Shown piece by piece: positions 23,740 through 33,684 of a stretch of DNA of 64,000 bases; within the stretch, counting starts at the first letter, position 1, and each line of letters starts with the position of its first letter. Both the position numbers and the translations under genes were made by a program. Origin of the DNA: an uncultured Acidobacteriota bacterium. GTDB taxonomy: Bacteria; Acidobacteriota; Terriglobia; Bryobacterales; Bryobacteraceae. Under the pieces are notes generated by a model. It worked only from the letters and a program-made list of their open reading frames with translations. It was not told the DNA's origin and ran no database searches. The DNA is taken from contig CADEFT010000034.1 in the NCBI GenBank assembly GCA_902826685.1, positions 1 through 64,000 of the forward strand, read 5' to 3'.

Positions 23740-26700
23740 ATGGATCGCATTGCGATTATCGGAATGGGCTGCCGCTTTCCCGGCGCCGCCAATCCAAAGG
23801 AATTTTGGAAGCTTCTGAAAGACGGCGTGGACGCCGTGAAGGAAGTGCCCGCGGATCGCTGGAGCATCAGCCAGTTCTTCGATCCCGATCCCGCCACCAA
23901 GGGGAAGACTTACGCCCGCTGGGGCGGATTTCTCGACAGCATGGATACCTTCGACGCGGGATTCTTCGGCATCTCGCCGCGCGAGGCGCAGTGCCTCGAC
24001 CCGCAGCAGCGCCTGCTGCTCGAACTCACCTGGGAAGCGCTGGAGGATGCGGGCAAGGTGCCCGAAGAGATGGCCGGGTCGGACACGGGCGTCTTCATGG
24101 GCGCCTTCACGCTCGACTACATGACGATGCAGTTGGGCAATCGCGACCTCATCACCACTCATACGGCCACCGGCGCGCTGATGACGCTGCTTTCCAACCG
24201 CATCTCTTACGTCTTCGACTTCCGCGGCCCCAGTGTTTCCATCGACACCGCGTGCTCATCGTCGCTGGTCACCGTGCACATGGCCTGCCAGGCGCTGCGC
24301 AACGGCGAATGCAAGATCGCCCTGGCCGGCGGCGCCAACATCATGAGCACGCCCGAATATTTCATCGCCGAATCGAAGGGCGGCTTTCTGTCCGCCGACG
24401 GCCGCTGCAAGGCGTTCGATTCGCGAGCCAATGGCTATGTGCGCGGCGAGGGCGCGGGCATCGTGGTGTTGAAGCCGCTCGATGCCGCCATCGCCGACGG
24501 CGACCCGATCTATGCCGTCGTGCGCGGCACCGCCGTCAATCAGGACGGCCGCTCGAACGGCATTACGCAGCCCCGCCGGGAAGCGCAGGAAGCGCTGGTG
24601 CGCGAAGCCTGCCGCCGCGCCGGCGTGGCACCTTCCGAAATCCAATACGTCGAAGCCCACGGCACCGGCACCGCCGCGGGCGATCCCATTGAGGCCAACG
24701 CCCTCGGCGCCGTTTTCTCGGAAGGACGTCCGCAAGGCCAACCCTGCCTGGTCGGCTCTCTCAAGACCAACGTCGGCCACATGGAGGCCGCCGCCGGCGT
24801 CGCCGGACTCATCAAAGCCTCGCTTTGCCTGAAGCACGGCCAGATTCCGCCCAGCCTGCATTTTGAGAATCCGAATCCGAAGATCTCGTTCCCCGATCTC
24901 AATCTGAAGGTCGCCACCAAACTGCAACCATGGCCGCCAACGGCGGGCAAGCGGCTGGCCGGCGTGAACTCGTTCGGCTTCGGCGGCACCAACGCGCATG
25001 CGGTGATCGAGGAGGCGCCCGCGCGCCAAGCTTCGGCCCCGGCCGCCGATGGAGCGGCACATCTGCTCACCATCTCGGCGCGGAATGACACCGCCCTGCG
25101 CGAGTTCGCCGCCCGCTACCGCGACTTTCTGCGGGGCGAAGGTTCCGAAGCGCCGATTGGCGGTATCTGCCACAGCGCCAACTCACGCCGCGGCCGGCAC
25201 GACTATCGCCTCGCCGTGGCGGGCCGCACGCACGAAGACATCGCCGCGCGCCTCGATTCCTATCTTTCCGATACCGCCGCGTTCGGCGTGTTTCAGGGCC
25301 GGCGCGCACCGGGCCCCCGGCCGAAGCTCGCCTTCATCCTCACCGGCATGGGACCGCAGTGGTGGGCCATGGGCCGCCAGCTTTACGCCGGACAACCTGT
25401 CTTCCGTCAAATGGTGGATACCTGCGAAGAGCGCTTCCTCGCCCTCACCGGATGGTCCGTGCGTTCGGCGCTGATGGCCAGTGAGAGCGAGTCTCGCATG
25501 AACGATCCGATGGCCGCGCAGACCACCAACTTCGTGCTGCAGGTGGCTCTCATCGAGCTTTGGCGCTCCTGGGGCGTGGAACCCGATGCGGTCAGCGGCC
25601 ACAGCGCCGGGGAACCCGCGGCCGCCTGGGCGGCCGGCATGTTGAGCCTCGATGACGCCATCCTGGTCAATTACCATCGCAGCCGCATGATCGAAACCAT
25701 CGCCGGCCAGGGAGCGATGATGGCCGTGCAGATGCCTGTCGACGAAGCGGAGCGGGCCATCGCCGATTTTCGCGATCGCATTTCGGTGGCCGCGGAGAAT
25801 GCCCCTACCTCGGTCGCTCTCTCCGGCGATCCGGCCGCCCTCAACGAGATTTCAAGCCGGTTGCAGCAGAGCCAGATCCACTGCCGTATGCTGCGCGTCA
25901 ACGTGGCCTACCACAGCTATCAGCTCGACCCGCTGAAGGACGAGATGATCCGTTCGGTGTCGACCGTCAAGGCGCGGCAGGGGACGCTGCCGATGTATTC
26001 GACGGTGACCGGCGAGCTTGTCAAACCTTCCGCGCTCGACGCCCGCTACTGGTGGCGCAATCTCCGCAACGCGGTTCATTTCCGCGATACGGCGGAGCGG
26101 CTCATCGAAGACGGCTATACGCTGTTCCTTGAAATCGGACCGCATCCCGTTCTGGCGGGACCTTTGTCGGAATGCCTGTCGCATCGCGGCGCGCAGGGGC
26201 ATACCGTCGCTTCGCTGCGGCGCGGCGAGGACGAAGGCGTCAGCATGGCTGCCGCCGCCGGCGCGCTGCACTCGCTCGGGTTTCCCATCGACTGGAACCG
26301 CTTCCAGCCCGACGGCGGCGAGTTCGTACGCCTGCCTCTCTATCCCTTCCAGCGCGAGCGCTATTGGCTCGAATCCGGCGAGTCCGCCGATCACCGGCTG
26401 GGCCGCTACGTTCATCCTCTGCTCGGGCGCGAGTTGAAAGGTCCGCAGCCTGCATGGGAAGTGGAGATCAACCGCACCCATCTGCCTTACACCGCCGATC
26501 ACCGCGTGCAGGGCGCGGTTGTTTTCCCTGGCGCCGGCTACGCCGAAATGGGCCTTGCCGCGGCGCATTGTCTTTACGGCCCGGGCGCCTATGTCATCGA
26601 AAACCTCGAATTTCACAAGGCGCTGTTTCTTCACGACGGAACCAGTCCGCGCGTGCGTGTCACGCTCGATCGCCAAGAGGGCACGTTCGCCGTCCACAGC

Positions 26701-29082
26701 CAGGCCGACAATCCAAGCGCTCCGTGGAACCTGCATTCTTCGGGCAAAGTAGGCTTGCGCCAGAGCCATGCCGTTACGCAGGTGAATCCCGCCGCCTTGC
26801 GCCGCCGTGCCAATCGCACCTCGTCGCAACAGGATTGCTACGAGTTCTTCGCGGGCCAGGGCTTTCAATACGGCCCTCGCTTCCAACGGATCGAAAGCCT
26901 GCGCGCGGGCTCGCAGGAGGCCGTGGCGCAAATCGACGCCGATGCGCCGGACTCGGGCTACTGGCTGCATCCCACCGTGCTCGACGCCTGCTTCCAGACG
27001 CTCATCGCCACCAATCCCTTCGAAGACCAGCGGCAGGCGTACATGCCTGTGGGGATCGAACGCGTGGCCGTGTACCGTGCGCCCGCCGGCCGCATGGAAT
27101 GCCACGCGCGCCTCGACGAGCGCTCCGCGCAACAGATCAAAGGCAGCCTGATGCTTTACGACCAGGAGGGCAATGTCGCGGTGGAAGTCAAAGGCTTCAC
27201 CATTCATTCCATCGACTCGTCCGCCGAATCGGCCGCGGCGCAAAAAATCGACCGGTGTTTCTATGAAGTGGAATGGCAGCCCGTAGAAGCGGCGCCCTCT
27301 CAATCCGCCGGCGGCCCATCGGGCTGGCTGGTTCTGGCCGATAGCGGCGGCACCGGCGATGCGTTGAGCTCCGCACTGCGAGCGCGCGGGGAAGCGGTGA
27401 CCGTGGTGCACCGGAGCGGCGCGGTGGACGTGCCGGCTCTGCTCGAACAGAACCCGGGCCGCGTGGTCTATCTGTGGGGCCTCGATAGTCTGCCGCTAAA
27501 TGGCGTTCGCCTGGACGAACTGGTGGAGTCGCAGGACTGCCTTGAGGTGATGAATCTGTCGCGAGCCATGGCCGCCATGCCGAAGCCGCCGCGCCTGTGG
27601 ATCGTCACGCGCGGCGCCCAGCCGGTGGTGGACGGAGGACCCGATATCGCGCCCGTGCAAGCCTCGCTCTGGGGCCTCGGCCGCGTGATCGGCAATCAGG
27701 AAGGCATCGGCCTCTGGGGTGGACTGATCGATCTCGACCCGCTCTCACCGCCCGAGGAACCGGACGCCTGCATTGAGGAAATGCTCAATCCCGCCGGCGA
27801 GGAGGTCGCGTTCCGGGACGGCCGCCGCTACGTATCGCGTCTGGTGCGGCGGCGTGAAACGGCCAGCGAACTGCCGCCGCAGTTTCGCGCCGACGGAACG
27901 TATCTCATCACGGGAGGCCTGGGAGCGCTCGGGCTGCTTACCGCCGATTGGATGGTGAAACGCGGCGCGCGGCGGCTGGTTCTGATGGGCCGTTCCGCGC
28001 TGCCTCCCCGTTCGCAATGGACGTGCCTCGATGCTTCCAACGCCGCCTGGCAGCGTGTCCGGGCGATTCGCGATCTGGAATCGCAAGGCGCCACTATCAC
28101 CCTCGCACCGGTGGACGTGACCGATGAGGCGAACCTGACCCGCTTCCTGGAGCGTCACGAAATGGAAGGCTGGCCCGCGATTCGGGGCATCGTCCATTCG
28201 GCGGGCATCGTGCGCGACATCCCGATCGCCCAGATGACCGCCGCGGATTTCCACGACGTGATGCGGCCCAAGGCGGCGGGCGCCCTCCTGCTGCACCGTC
28301 TCACCGCGCACCTGCCGCTCGATTTCTTCGTCCTGTTTTCTTCCATCGGCTCGCTGGTGGCGGGCTCGGGCCAGGCCAACTACGCTTCGGCCAATGCGTT
28401 CCTCGATGCGCTGGCCGCTTACCGCCAACAGCGCGGGCTGCCCGCCATGAGCGTCAACTGGGGGCCGTGGGCCACCGGCATGGTTCGCGAGCTGAACCTC
28501 ATGCAGCACTTTACCGAACGCGGCATGGCGCCCATCACCGCCTCGCGCGGCATGCAGATGATGGATCGCCTCTTCTGCCGGCCCGAGCCGCAAGTCGCCG
28601 CCCTCAACGCCGAATGGCCGCTGGTGTTTGAACGCCAGCCGGTGGTGCCCAACCTGATTCTGCACTTGGGCGGCGACGGCACGGCGGGTGACGCAAGCCT
28701 TCCCGGCGGCACGCACAACACCGTGGCCGGGATTCGCAACGCCACGGGCGCGGAGCGGCTGGGGCTGATCGAAACGTCGCTCGCGGGGCTCGCGGCCAAG
28801 GTGTTGCGTCTCGACGCCGGCAAGCTCGACCCCGAACAATCGCTGCTCGCTTTCGGACTCGATTCGCTGATGGCCATCGAGCTCAAAGGCCGCGTCGAAG
28901 CCGCTCTGCCCGTCTCGCTTTCGGTGGTCGATTTGCTGCAGGGGCTCGGCCTTCGCGGACTCGCTTCGAAGCTGGCCGGCCAGTTCGATGTGGCCGCCGA
29001 TCCGCTGTCGGAGGCGGGAGGTGAAGTTCTGGAAGCGCTGATGGCGGAACTGGTGCAACGCGAGGCCGCCGCCGCTCACTAG
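23740..29082 (+). CDS. Type I polyketide synthase, KS-AT-DH-KR-ACP
   Basis: Single-module PKS of 1780 residues. KS ~1-425 with catalytic Cys ~172 (DTACSSS) and both histidines (EAHGTGT ~307, NVGHME ~347). AT ~525-830 with GHSAGE (Ser ~622) and an unusual AYHS in place of the HAFH/YASH specificity motif. DH ~885-1165 with HRVQGAVVFP (His ~921) and 'LDACFQT'. KR ~1375-1575 with GGLGALG, catalytic Tyr ~1548 and a VRD in place of the B-type LDD motif. ACP ~1680-1750 with FGLDSL. There is no ER, so the expected extension is an alpha,beta-unsaturated two-carbon unit. No loading domain is present, so the starter must come in trans. The start is preceded by GAGGAG. It should pass the chain to the following NRPS. 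Confidence 0.96.
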   Translation: MDRIAIIGMGCRFPGAANPKEFWKLLKDGVDAVKEVPADRWSISQFFDPDPATKGKTYARWGGFLDSMDTFDAGFFGISPREAQCLDPQQRLLLELTWEALEDAGKVPEEMAGSDTGVFMGAFTLDYMTMQLGNRDLITTHTATGALMTLLSNRISYVFDFRGPSVSIDTACSSSLVTVHMACQALRNGECKIALAGGANIMSTPEYFIAESKGGFLSADGRCKAFDSRANGYVRGEGAGIVVLKPLDAAIADGDPIYAVVRGTAVNQDGRSNGITQPRREAQEALVREACRRAGVAPSEIQYVEAHGTGTAAGDPIEANALGAVFSEGRPQGQPCLVGSLKTNVGHMEAAAGVAGLIKASLCLKHGQIPPSLHFENPNPKISFPDLNLKVATKLQPWPPTAGKRLAGVNSFGFGGTNAHAVIEEAPARQASAPAADGAAHLLTISARNDTALREFAARYRDFLRGEGSEAPIGGICHSANSRRGRHDYRLAVAGRTHEDIAARLDSYLSDTAAFGVFQGRRAPGPRPKLAFILTGMGPQWWAMGRQLYAGQPVFRQMVDTCEERFLALTGWSVRSALMASESESRMNDPMAAQTTNFVLQVALIELWRSWGVEPDAVSGHSAGEPAAAWAAGMLSLDDAILVNYHRSRMIETIAGQGAMMAVQMPVDEAERAIADFRDRISVAAENAPTSVALSGDPAALNEISSRLQQSQIHCRMLRVNVAYHSYQLDPLKDEMIRSVSTVKARQGTLPMYSTVTGELVKPSALDARYWWRNLRNAVHFRDTAERLIEDGYTLFLEIGPHPVLAGPLSECLSHRGAQGHTVASLRRGEDEGVSMAAAAGALHSLGFPIDWNRFQPDGGEFVRLPLYPFQRERYWLESGESADHRLGRYVHPLLGRELKGPQPAWEVEINRTHLPYTADHRVQGAVVFPGAGYAEMGLAAAHCLYGPGAYVIENLEFHKALFLHDGTSPRVRVTLDRQEGTFAVHSQADNPSAPWNLHSSGKVGLRQSHAVTQVNPAALRRRANRTSSQQDCYEFFAGQGFQYGPRFQRIESLRAGSQEAVAQIDADAPDSGYWLHPTVLDACFQTLIATNPFEDQRQAYMPVGIERVAVYRAPAGRMECHARLDERSAQQIKGSLMLYDQEGNVAVEVKGFTIHSIDSSAESAAAQKIDRCFYEVEWQPVEAAPSQSAGGPSGWLVLADSGGTGDALSSALRARGEAVTVVHRSGAVDVPALLEQNPGRVVYLWGLDSLPLNGVRLDELVESQDCLEVMNLSRAMAAMPKPPRLWIVTRGAQPVVDGGPDIAPVQASLWGLGRVIGNQEGIGLWGGLIDLDPLSPPEEPDACIEEMLNPAGEEVAFRDGRRYVSRLVRRRETASELPPQFRADGTYLITGGLGALGLLTADWMVKRGARRLVLMGRSALPPRSQWTCLDASNAAWQRVRAIRDLESQGATITLAPVDVTDEANLTRFLERHEMEGWPAIRGIVHSAGIVRDIPIAQMTAADFHDVMRPKAAGALLLHRLTAHLPLDFFVLFSSIGSLVAGSGQANYASANAFLDALAAYRQQRGLPAMSVNWGPWATGMVRELNLMQHFTERGMAPITASRGMQMMDRLFCRPEPQVAALNAEWPLVFERQPVVPNLILHLGGDGTAGDASLPGGTHNTVAGIRNATGAERLGLIETSLAGLAAKVLRLDAGKLDPEQSLLAFGLDSLMAIELKGRVEAALPVSLSVVDLLQGLGLRGLASKLAGQFDVAADPLSEAGGEVLEALMAELVQREAAAAH

Positions 29083-29094
29083 GTTGCAAAGCCT

Positions 29095-32000
29095 ATGGCC
29101 ACATCGGTAGTCAACCTCGAGAGCCTGTCGCCCGCGCAACTGCTGTTCCTCAAGCGCCGCCTGGCGGAACGTAAGTCCTCTTCGGAGCGGAAGCGGATCC
29201 TGCCCGCTCCGCGCCAGGGAGGATTGGTGGAGATGTCGTTCGCGCAGGAACGGCTCTGGGTGATGGAGCAGCTTGCGCCCGGCACCCCGCTCTACAACAT
29301 GTCGGGCGCCGCCCACGTCACCGGACTGTTCGACCCGGCGTTGTGGGACCGCACGCTGAACGAGGTCCTGCGGCGTCATGAAGTATTGCGCGCCACCTAT
29401 TGCACGGTGGATGGGCGGCCACGGGCGTGCATCGCCTCCGGCCCGGCTTTGCGATCGAAGATCGTCGATCTGCGCCAGAGCGCCCCCGATGCGGTGAATG
29501 CCGTGCTACTCGAAGAGTCGCGCCGGCCGTTCGACCTCGCGAGCGGCCCGCTGCTTCGTTCCACGCTCATCCGCGTGGCGGACAACGAGTGTCACGTGCT
29601 GCTCACCATGCACCACATCGTGGCCGACGGCCTTTCCACCAGCATCCTGTTTCAGGAGTGCGGGGCCATCTACGCGGCCCTTCAGGCGCGCCGCGAGCCC
29701 AATCTGCCGCCGCCCGATATCCAATATTTCGACTACGCCTATTGGCAGCGCCAGTGGCTCAATGAATCCGTGATCGAAGCGCAGACGGCGTATTGGAAGC
29801 GCCAGCTCGAGGGAATGCCACACGTGCTGGAGTTGCCCACAGAACGTCCGCGCTCGGCGGCCACGGGATGTTCGGGCGCGCGGCATTCCATACGGCTCGG
29901 TGCGAAGCTCACCGCGTCGCTGCGCGACCTGAGCCGGCGCGAAGGGGTGACGCTCTTTGTCAGCTTGCTCGCTGGCTACGCCATCGTGCTCGGCCGCTAC
30001 GCCGGTCAGAAGGACTTCGCTATCGGCACGCCGGTGGCCGGCCGCAACTGGCCCGAAACGCAGAACCTGATCGGCTGTTTCCTCAACACGCTTGCCCTGC
30101 GTGCCGATATGCGAAACGAACCCACGGGGCGCGATCTGCTGGGCCGTCTCAAGGGCGTCGTTCTTGGCGCTTTCGACAACCAGGAACTGCCCATCGACAA
30201 GGTTCTGGAAGCTCTCAACGTGAGCCGCGGCACCGCGCCTCTTTTTCAAAACATGTTCAGCCTGGAATCGAACCCGGCGGCGAATTTCCACGTGCCCGGC
30301 CTGAAAATCGAGTTTTCCGAATACGATACCGGCACCGCCAAGGTGGACTTTACGCTGGAGTTGGTGGAGCAGCGCGACGAATTGACGGGATGGCTGGAAT
30401 ATAACAGCGAGCTGTTCGACGCCGCAACGGCGGAACGCTTCGCCGGACATTTCGAAACGGTGCTGGAGCAACTGGCGCAGAATCCCGAATTGCCGGTGAG
30501 TGCGCTGCGGATGCTGAAGCGGGCCGAATTACGCCGCCTCACGCGGGACTGGAACGATACGGAGTCTCCGTACCCGTCGCGGGTCCCGGTCCACAAGCTT
30601 TTTGAACAGCAGGCCGCGCAAACGCCAAACCGCCTGGCCGTGAAGTACGGCGAGCGCCAGTTCACCTATGCCGAATTGAACGCCTGGGCCAATCGTCTGG
30701 CACGCGGCCTTCGCCGCCACGGCGTGCGAACCGGCGACATGGTCGCTCTTTGCATGGATCGCTCCCCCGAGTTCATTGCCGGGATGCTGGCGATTCTCAA
30801 AGCCGGTGGCGCTTTCGTTCCGCTCGACCATGGCTATCCACGGCAGCGGCTTGAATTCATGTTGGCCGATACCGCCGCCACGGCGGCCCTGATCACGCGT
30901 GAGATGGCGGGAAAGCTGCCGGCTTTCGATGGCGTGGCCGTTCTGCTTGAGGACCTGGAAGACAGCGGCACGACGGACCTCAACTCGGGCGTGGATGCCG
31001 AAGACCTGGCTTATGTGATGTACACCTCCGGTTCCACGGGCACACCCAAAGGAATCGGCATTCCGCACCGCGCCATCGCGCGGCTGGTGCTCGGTACCGA
31101 TTACGCCCAGATGAGGGAGGACGACCGCGTGGCGCAGACTTCCAACGTCTGTTTCGACGCGGCCACCTTCGAAGTCTGGGGCGCGCTGCTCAACGGCGCC
31201 TGTCTGGTGGGTATCAGCAAAGAGATTGCGCTGTCGCCAGTCGAGTTCGCCGCGCAACTGTCTGAAGAGCGCATCACGGCGATGTTCCTCACCACGTCGC
31301 TATTCAATCGCATGGCCGCCGAGTGTCCGGGCGCCTTTGCCGGCCTGCGCCACCTGATGGCGGGCGGCGAGGCGCTGGATGCCCAGTCCGTGCGGCGCGT
31401 CGTGACGAACGCGGGCCGCCCGGCGCGATTCCTCAACGGCTATGGACCCACCGAAAGCACGACCTTCGCCGCCTGGCACGAAGTGGCCGAAGTCCCACCC
31501 GGCGCGGCCAGCGTTCCCATCGGCCGGCCCCTGGCGAACACCACACTCTACGTGCTTGACGCGGCCATGGAGCCGGTGCCGGTCGGTGTTACCGGCGAGC
31601 TTTACATCGGTGGCGACGGGCTTGCCCGCGGTTACATCAACCGGCCTCAGCTCACCGCCGAAAAGTTCGTACCCGATGTGTTCAGCGAACGCCGCGGCGC
31701 GCGGCTCTATCGCACCGGCGACCTGGTGCGCTACCGCGAAGACGGAGCCATCGACTACCTGGGCCGCACCGACGACCAGGTGAAAATTCGTGGCTTCCGC
31801 ATCGAGCCCGGTGAGATCGAAACTCTGCTCCGCGCCCATCCGGCGATGCGCGAATGCGCCGTGATGGCCCGCGAAGATCAGCCCGGCCGCAAGCAGATCG
31901 CCGCCTACGTCGTCACTGGCGAAGACGCCTCCGTGGCTCAACTACGCGAATGGGTGCGCGGCAGGATGCCCGACTACATGGTGCCCGCCGTCTGGGTGCC

Positions 32001-33684
32001 TCTCGAGAAACTACCCCTCAATGCCAACGGCAAAGTGGACCGGCGCGCACTGCCGGCTCCCGGTGGTTCCCGCGCTGGACAGGAAGCCGCCTACGCCGGG
32101 GCGGCCACCGGTCGCCAGGCCCGCCTGGTGGAAATCTGGCAGTCGGTTCTGAATGTCGAAAAGATCGGCGTCAACGACAACTTCTTCGAACTGGGTGGCG
32201 ATTCGATTCTCGCCATTCAGGCCGCCGCGCGCTGCAACGAATCGGGTCTGGCCGTTTCGCCGGCGCAGATGATGCGGCATCAAACCATCGCCTCGCTGGC
32301 GGAAGCCGTAAGCGAAGCGCCCGCCGCGCGAGCCGAGCAAGGGTTCCTCACCGGGCCTGTGCCTCTGACTCCCATTCAGAGCTGGTTCTTCGAACGGCTT
32401 CCGGCCGACGCCCATCATTGGAACCAGGCCGTGCTGCTCGAACTGACGCAACCGGCCGCACCCGATGCAGTCCGCCAGGCGTTGATGGCGCTGGTGGAAC
32501 ATCACGACGCGCTGCGCCTCCGCTTCCGCCGGATCGACGGCGAATGGAGGCAGGAGATCGGCGCCGATCGCTCCACGTCGTTCTTTGGTGAAGGCCGGCT
32601 GGCCGATGTCAATCAAGTGCAGGCCTCGCTCGACCTCAGCGAAGGACCGATTCTTCGAGCCGCGTATTTGCGCGGAGAGCCGTGGGAAAACCCGCGTCTT
32701 CTGATCGCCGTGCACCATCTCGCGGTCGATGGAGTTTCTTGGCGCATTCTGCTTGAGGACCTGCAGACGGCGCTGCGGCAACTGGCCCAAGGCGAAGCCA
32801 TCAAGCTGCCGCCAAAAACCGCGTCGTTCCGGCAGTGGTCGGAAAAGCTGCGTGAGTACGCCCAATCGGCGGACCTCGCCGGCCAGGTTCCGTACTGGCT
32901 GGCACAGCGGAACACCGAAGCGTCCGGGCAGACCGAAGCGAACCTCGCCGGCTCGGCACGCACTGTCTCCGCGTCGCTATCGGCCGCTGAAACCCGCGCG
33001 CTGCTGCAGAAGGCGCCCCAGGCCTTGCGCGCGCAGGTGGAAGAGATCCTGCTCGCCGCGTTGGCGCTGGCATTCGAGCGATCTTCCCTTACGGTCAATC
33101 TCGAAGGCCATGGCCGCGAGCCGCTGAGTGGCGAACCGCTCGACCTCTCGCGCACGGTGGGTTGGTTCACTTCCATCTCCCCGGTCCGCTTGACGCTGCC
33201 CGCCGGCGGGGCGCAGGAGGCACTCGCGGCGGTCAAGGAACAACTGCGCCAGCGTCCGGAACGCGGCGTCGGATATGGCGTTCTGCGCTATCTCGGGGCC
33301 GGCCTCGATCCGCAATCCGATCCACCGGTCAGTTTCAACTACCTCGGCCAGTTCGATGGACTGCTCGATAGCGCCACCAGTTTTCGCATGGCGCCCGAAA
33401 GCGCCGGCGACCTGCACAGTCCGCGCGGAGAGCGCCGCCACGCAATCGAAATCAACGCCCGCGTGATGGGTGGCCACTTGTCGATCGACTGGACGCACAA
33501 CGGGGACCATGATGCCATCGGGAACCTGGCGGCCCGCATGATCGGCGCGCTCCGGGAACTGCTCGATTTCGATGCCGCCGCCGCTGCGCCTTCCGACTTT
33601 CCCCTGGCGCGTCTCGATGCAAAAAAGCTGGATCGCGTGCAGAAGATGCTCGCGCGCGCCGCGACCAAGGGTCCGGTGCAATGA
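29095..33684 (+). CDS. NRPS C-A-PCP-E, predicted D-Val/Ile module
   Basis: 1529 residues. C domain ~25-460 with HHIVADG (~172) and an LCL/acyl-accepting style start 'SFAQERLWVMEQL'. A domain ~490-990 with YTSGSTGTPKG (~642); my manual pocket alignment reads D-A-F-F-M-G-G-T-F-K, closest to Val (DAFWIGGTFK) and Ile codes. PCP ~1005-1070 with LGGDSI, the form usual before epimerases. E domain ~1085-1510 with HHLAVDGVSWRIL, 'LEGHGRE', 'VGWFTSI' and 'FNYLGQF', all intact. It should condense the polyketide acyl chain with Val/Ile and epimerise it to D. It ends overlapping the MFS gene (ATGA). Confidence 0.96.
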   Translation: MATSVVNLESLSPAQLLFLKRRLAERKSSSERKRILPAPRQGGLVEMSFAQERLWVMEQLAPGTPLYNMSGAAHVTGLFDPALWDRTLNEVLRRHEVLRATYCTVDGRPRACIASGPALRSKIVDLRQSAPDAVNAVLLEESRRPFDLASGPLLRSTLIRVADNECHVLLTMHHIVADGLSTSILFQECGAIYAALQARREPNLPPPDIQYFDYAYWQRQWLNESVIEAQTAYWKRQLEGMPHVLELPTERPRSAATGCSGARHSIRLGAKLTASLRDLSRREGVTLFVSLLAGYAIVLGRYAGQKDFAIGTPVAGRNWPETQNLIGCFLNTLALRADMRNEPTGRDLLGRLKGVVLGAFDNQELPIDKVLEALNVSRGTAPLFQNMFSLESNPAANFHVPGLKIEFSEYDTGTAKVDFTLELVEQRDELTGWLEYNSELFDAATAERFAGHFETVLEQLAQNPELPVSALRMLKRAELRRLTRDWNDTESPYPSRVPVHKLFEQQAAQTPNRLAVKYGERQFTYAELNAWANRLARGLRRHGVRTGDMVALCMDRSPEFIAGMLAILKAGGAFVPLDHGYPRQRLEFMLADTAATAALITREMAGKLPAFDGVAVLLEDLEDSGTTDLNSGVDAEDLAYVMYTSGSTGTPKGIGIPHRAIARLVLGTDYAQMREDDRVAQTSNVCFDAATFEVWGALLNGACLVGISKEIALSPVEFAAQLSEERITAMFLTTSLFNRMAAECPGAFAGLRHLMAGGEALDAQSVRRVVTNAGRPARFLNGYGPTESTTFAAWHEVAEVPPGAASVPIGRPLANTTLYVLDAAMEPVPVGVTGELYIGGDGLARGYINRPQLTAEKFVPDVFSERRGARLYRTGDLVRYREDGAIDYLGRTDDQVKIRGFRIEPGEIETLLRAHPAMRECAVMAREDQPGRKQIAAYVVTGEDASVAQLREWVRGRMPDYMVPAVWVPLEKLPLNANGKVDRRALPAPGGSRAGQEAAYAGAATGRQARLVEIWQSVLNVEKIGVNDNFFELGGDSILAIQAAARCNESGLAVSPAQMMRHQTIASLAEAVSEAPAARAEQGFLTGPVPLTPIQSWFFERLPADAHHWNQAVLLELTQPAAPDAVRQALMALVEHHDALRLRFRRIDGEWRQEIGADRSTSFFGEGRLADVNQVQASLDLSEGPILRAAYLRGEPWENPRLLIAVHHLAVDGVSWRILLEDLQTALRQLAQGEAIKLPPKTASFRQWSEKLREYAQSADLAGQVPYWLAQRNTEASGQTEANLAGSARTVSASLSAAETRALLQKAPQALRAQVEEILLAALALAFERSSLTVNLEGHGREPLSGEPLDLSRTVGWFTSISPVRLTLPAGGAQEALAAVKEQLRQRPERGVGYGVLRYLGAGLDPQSDPPVSFNYLGQFDGLLDSATSFRMAPESAGDLHSPRGERRHAIEINARVMGGHLSIDWTHNGDHDAIGNLAARMIGALRELLDFDAAAAAPSDFPLARLDAKKLDRVQKMLARAATKGPVQ

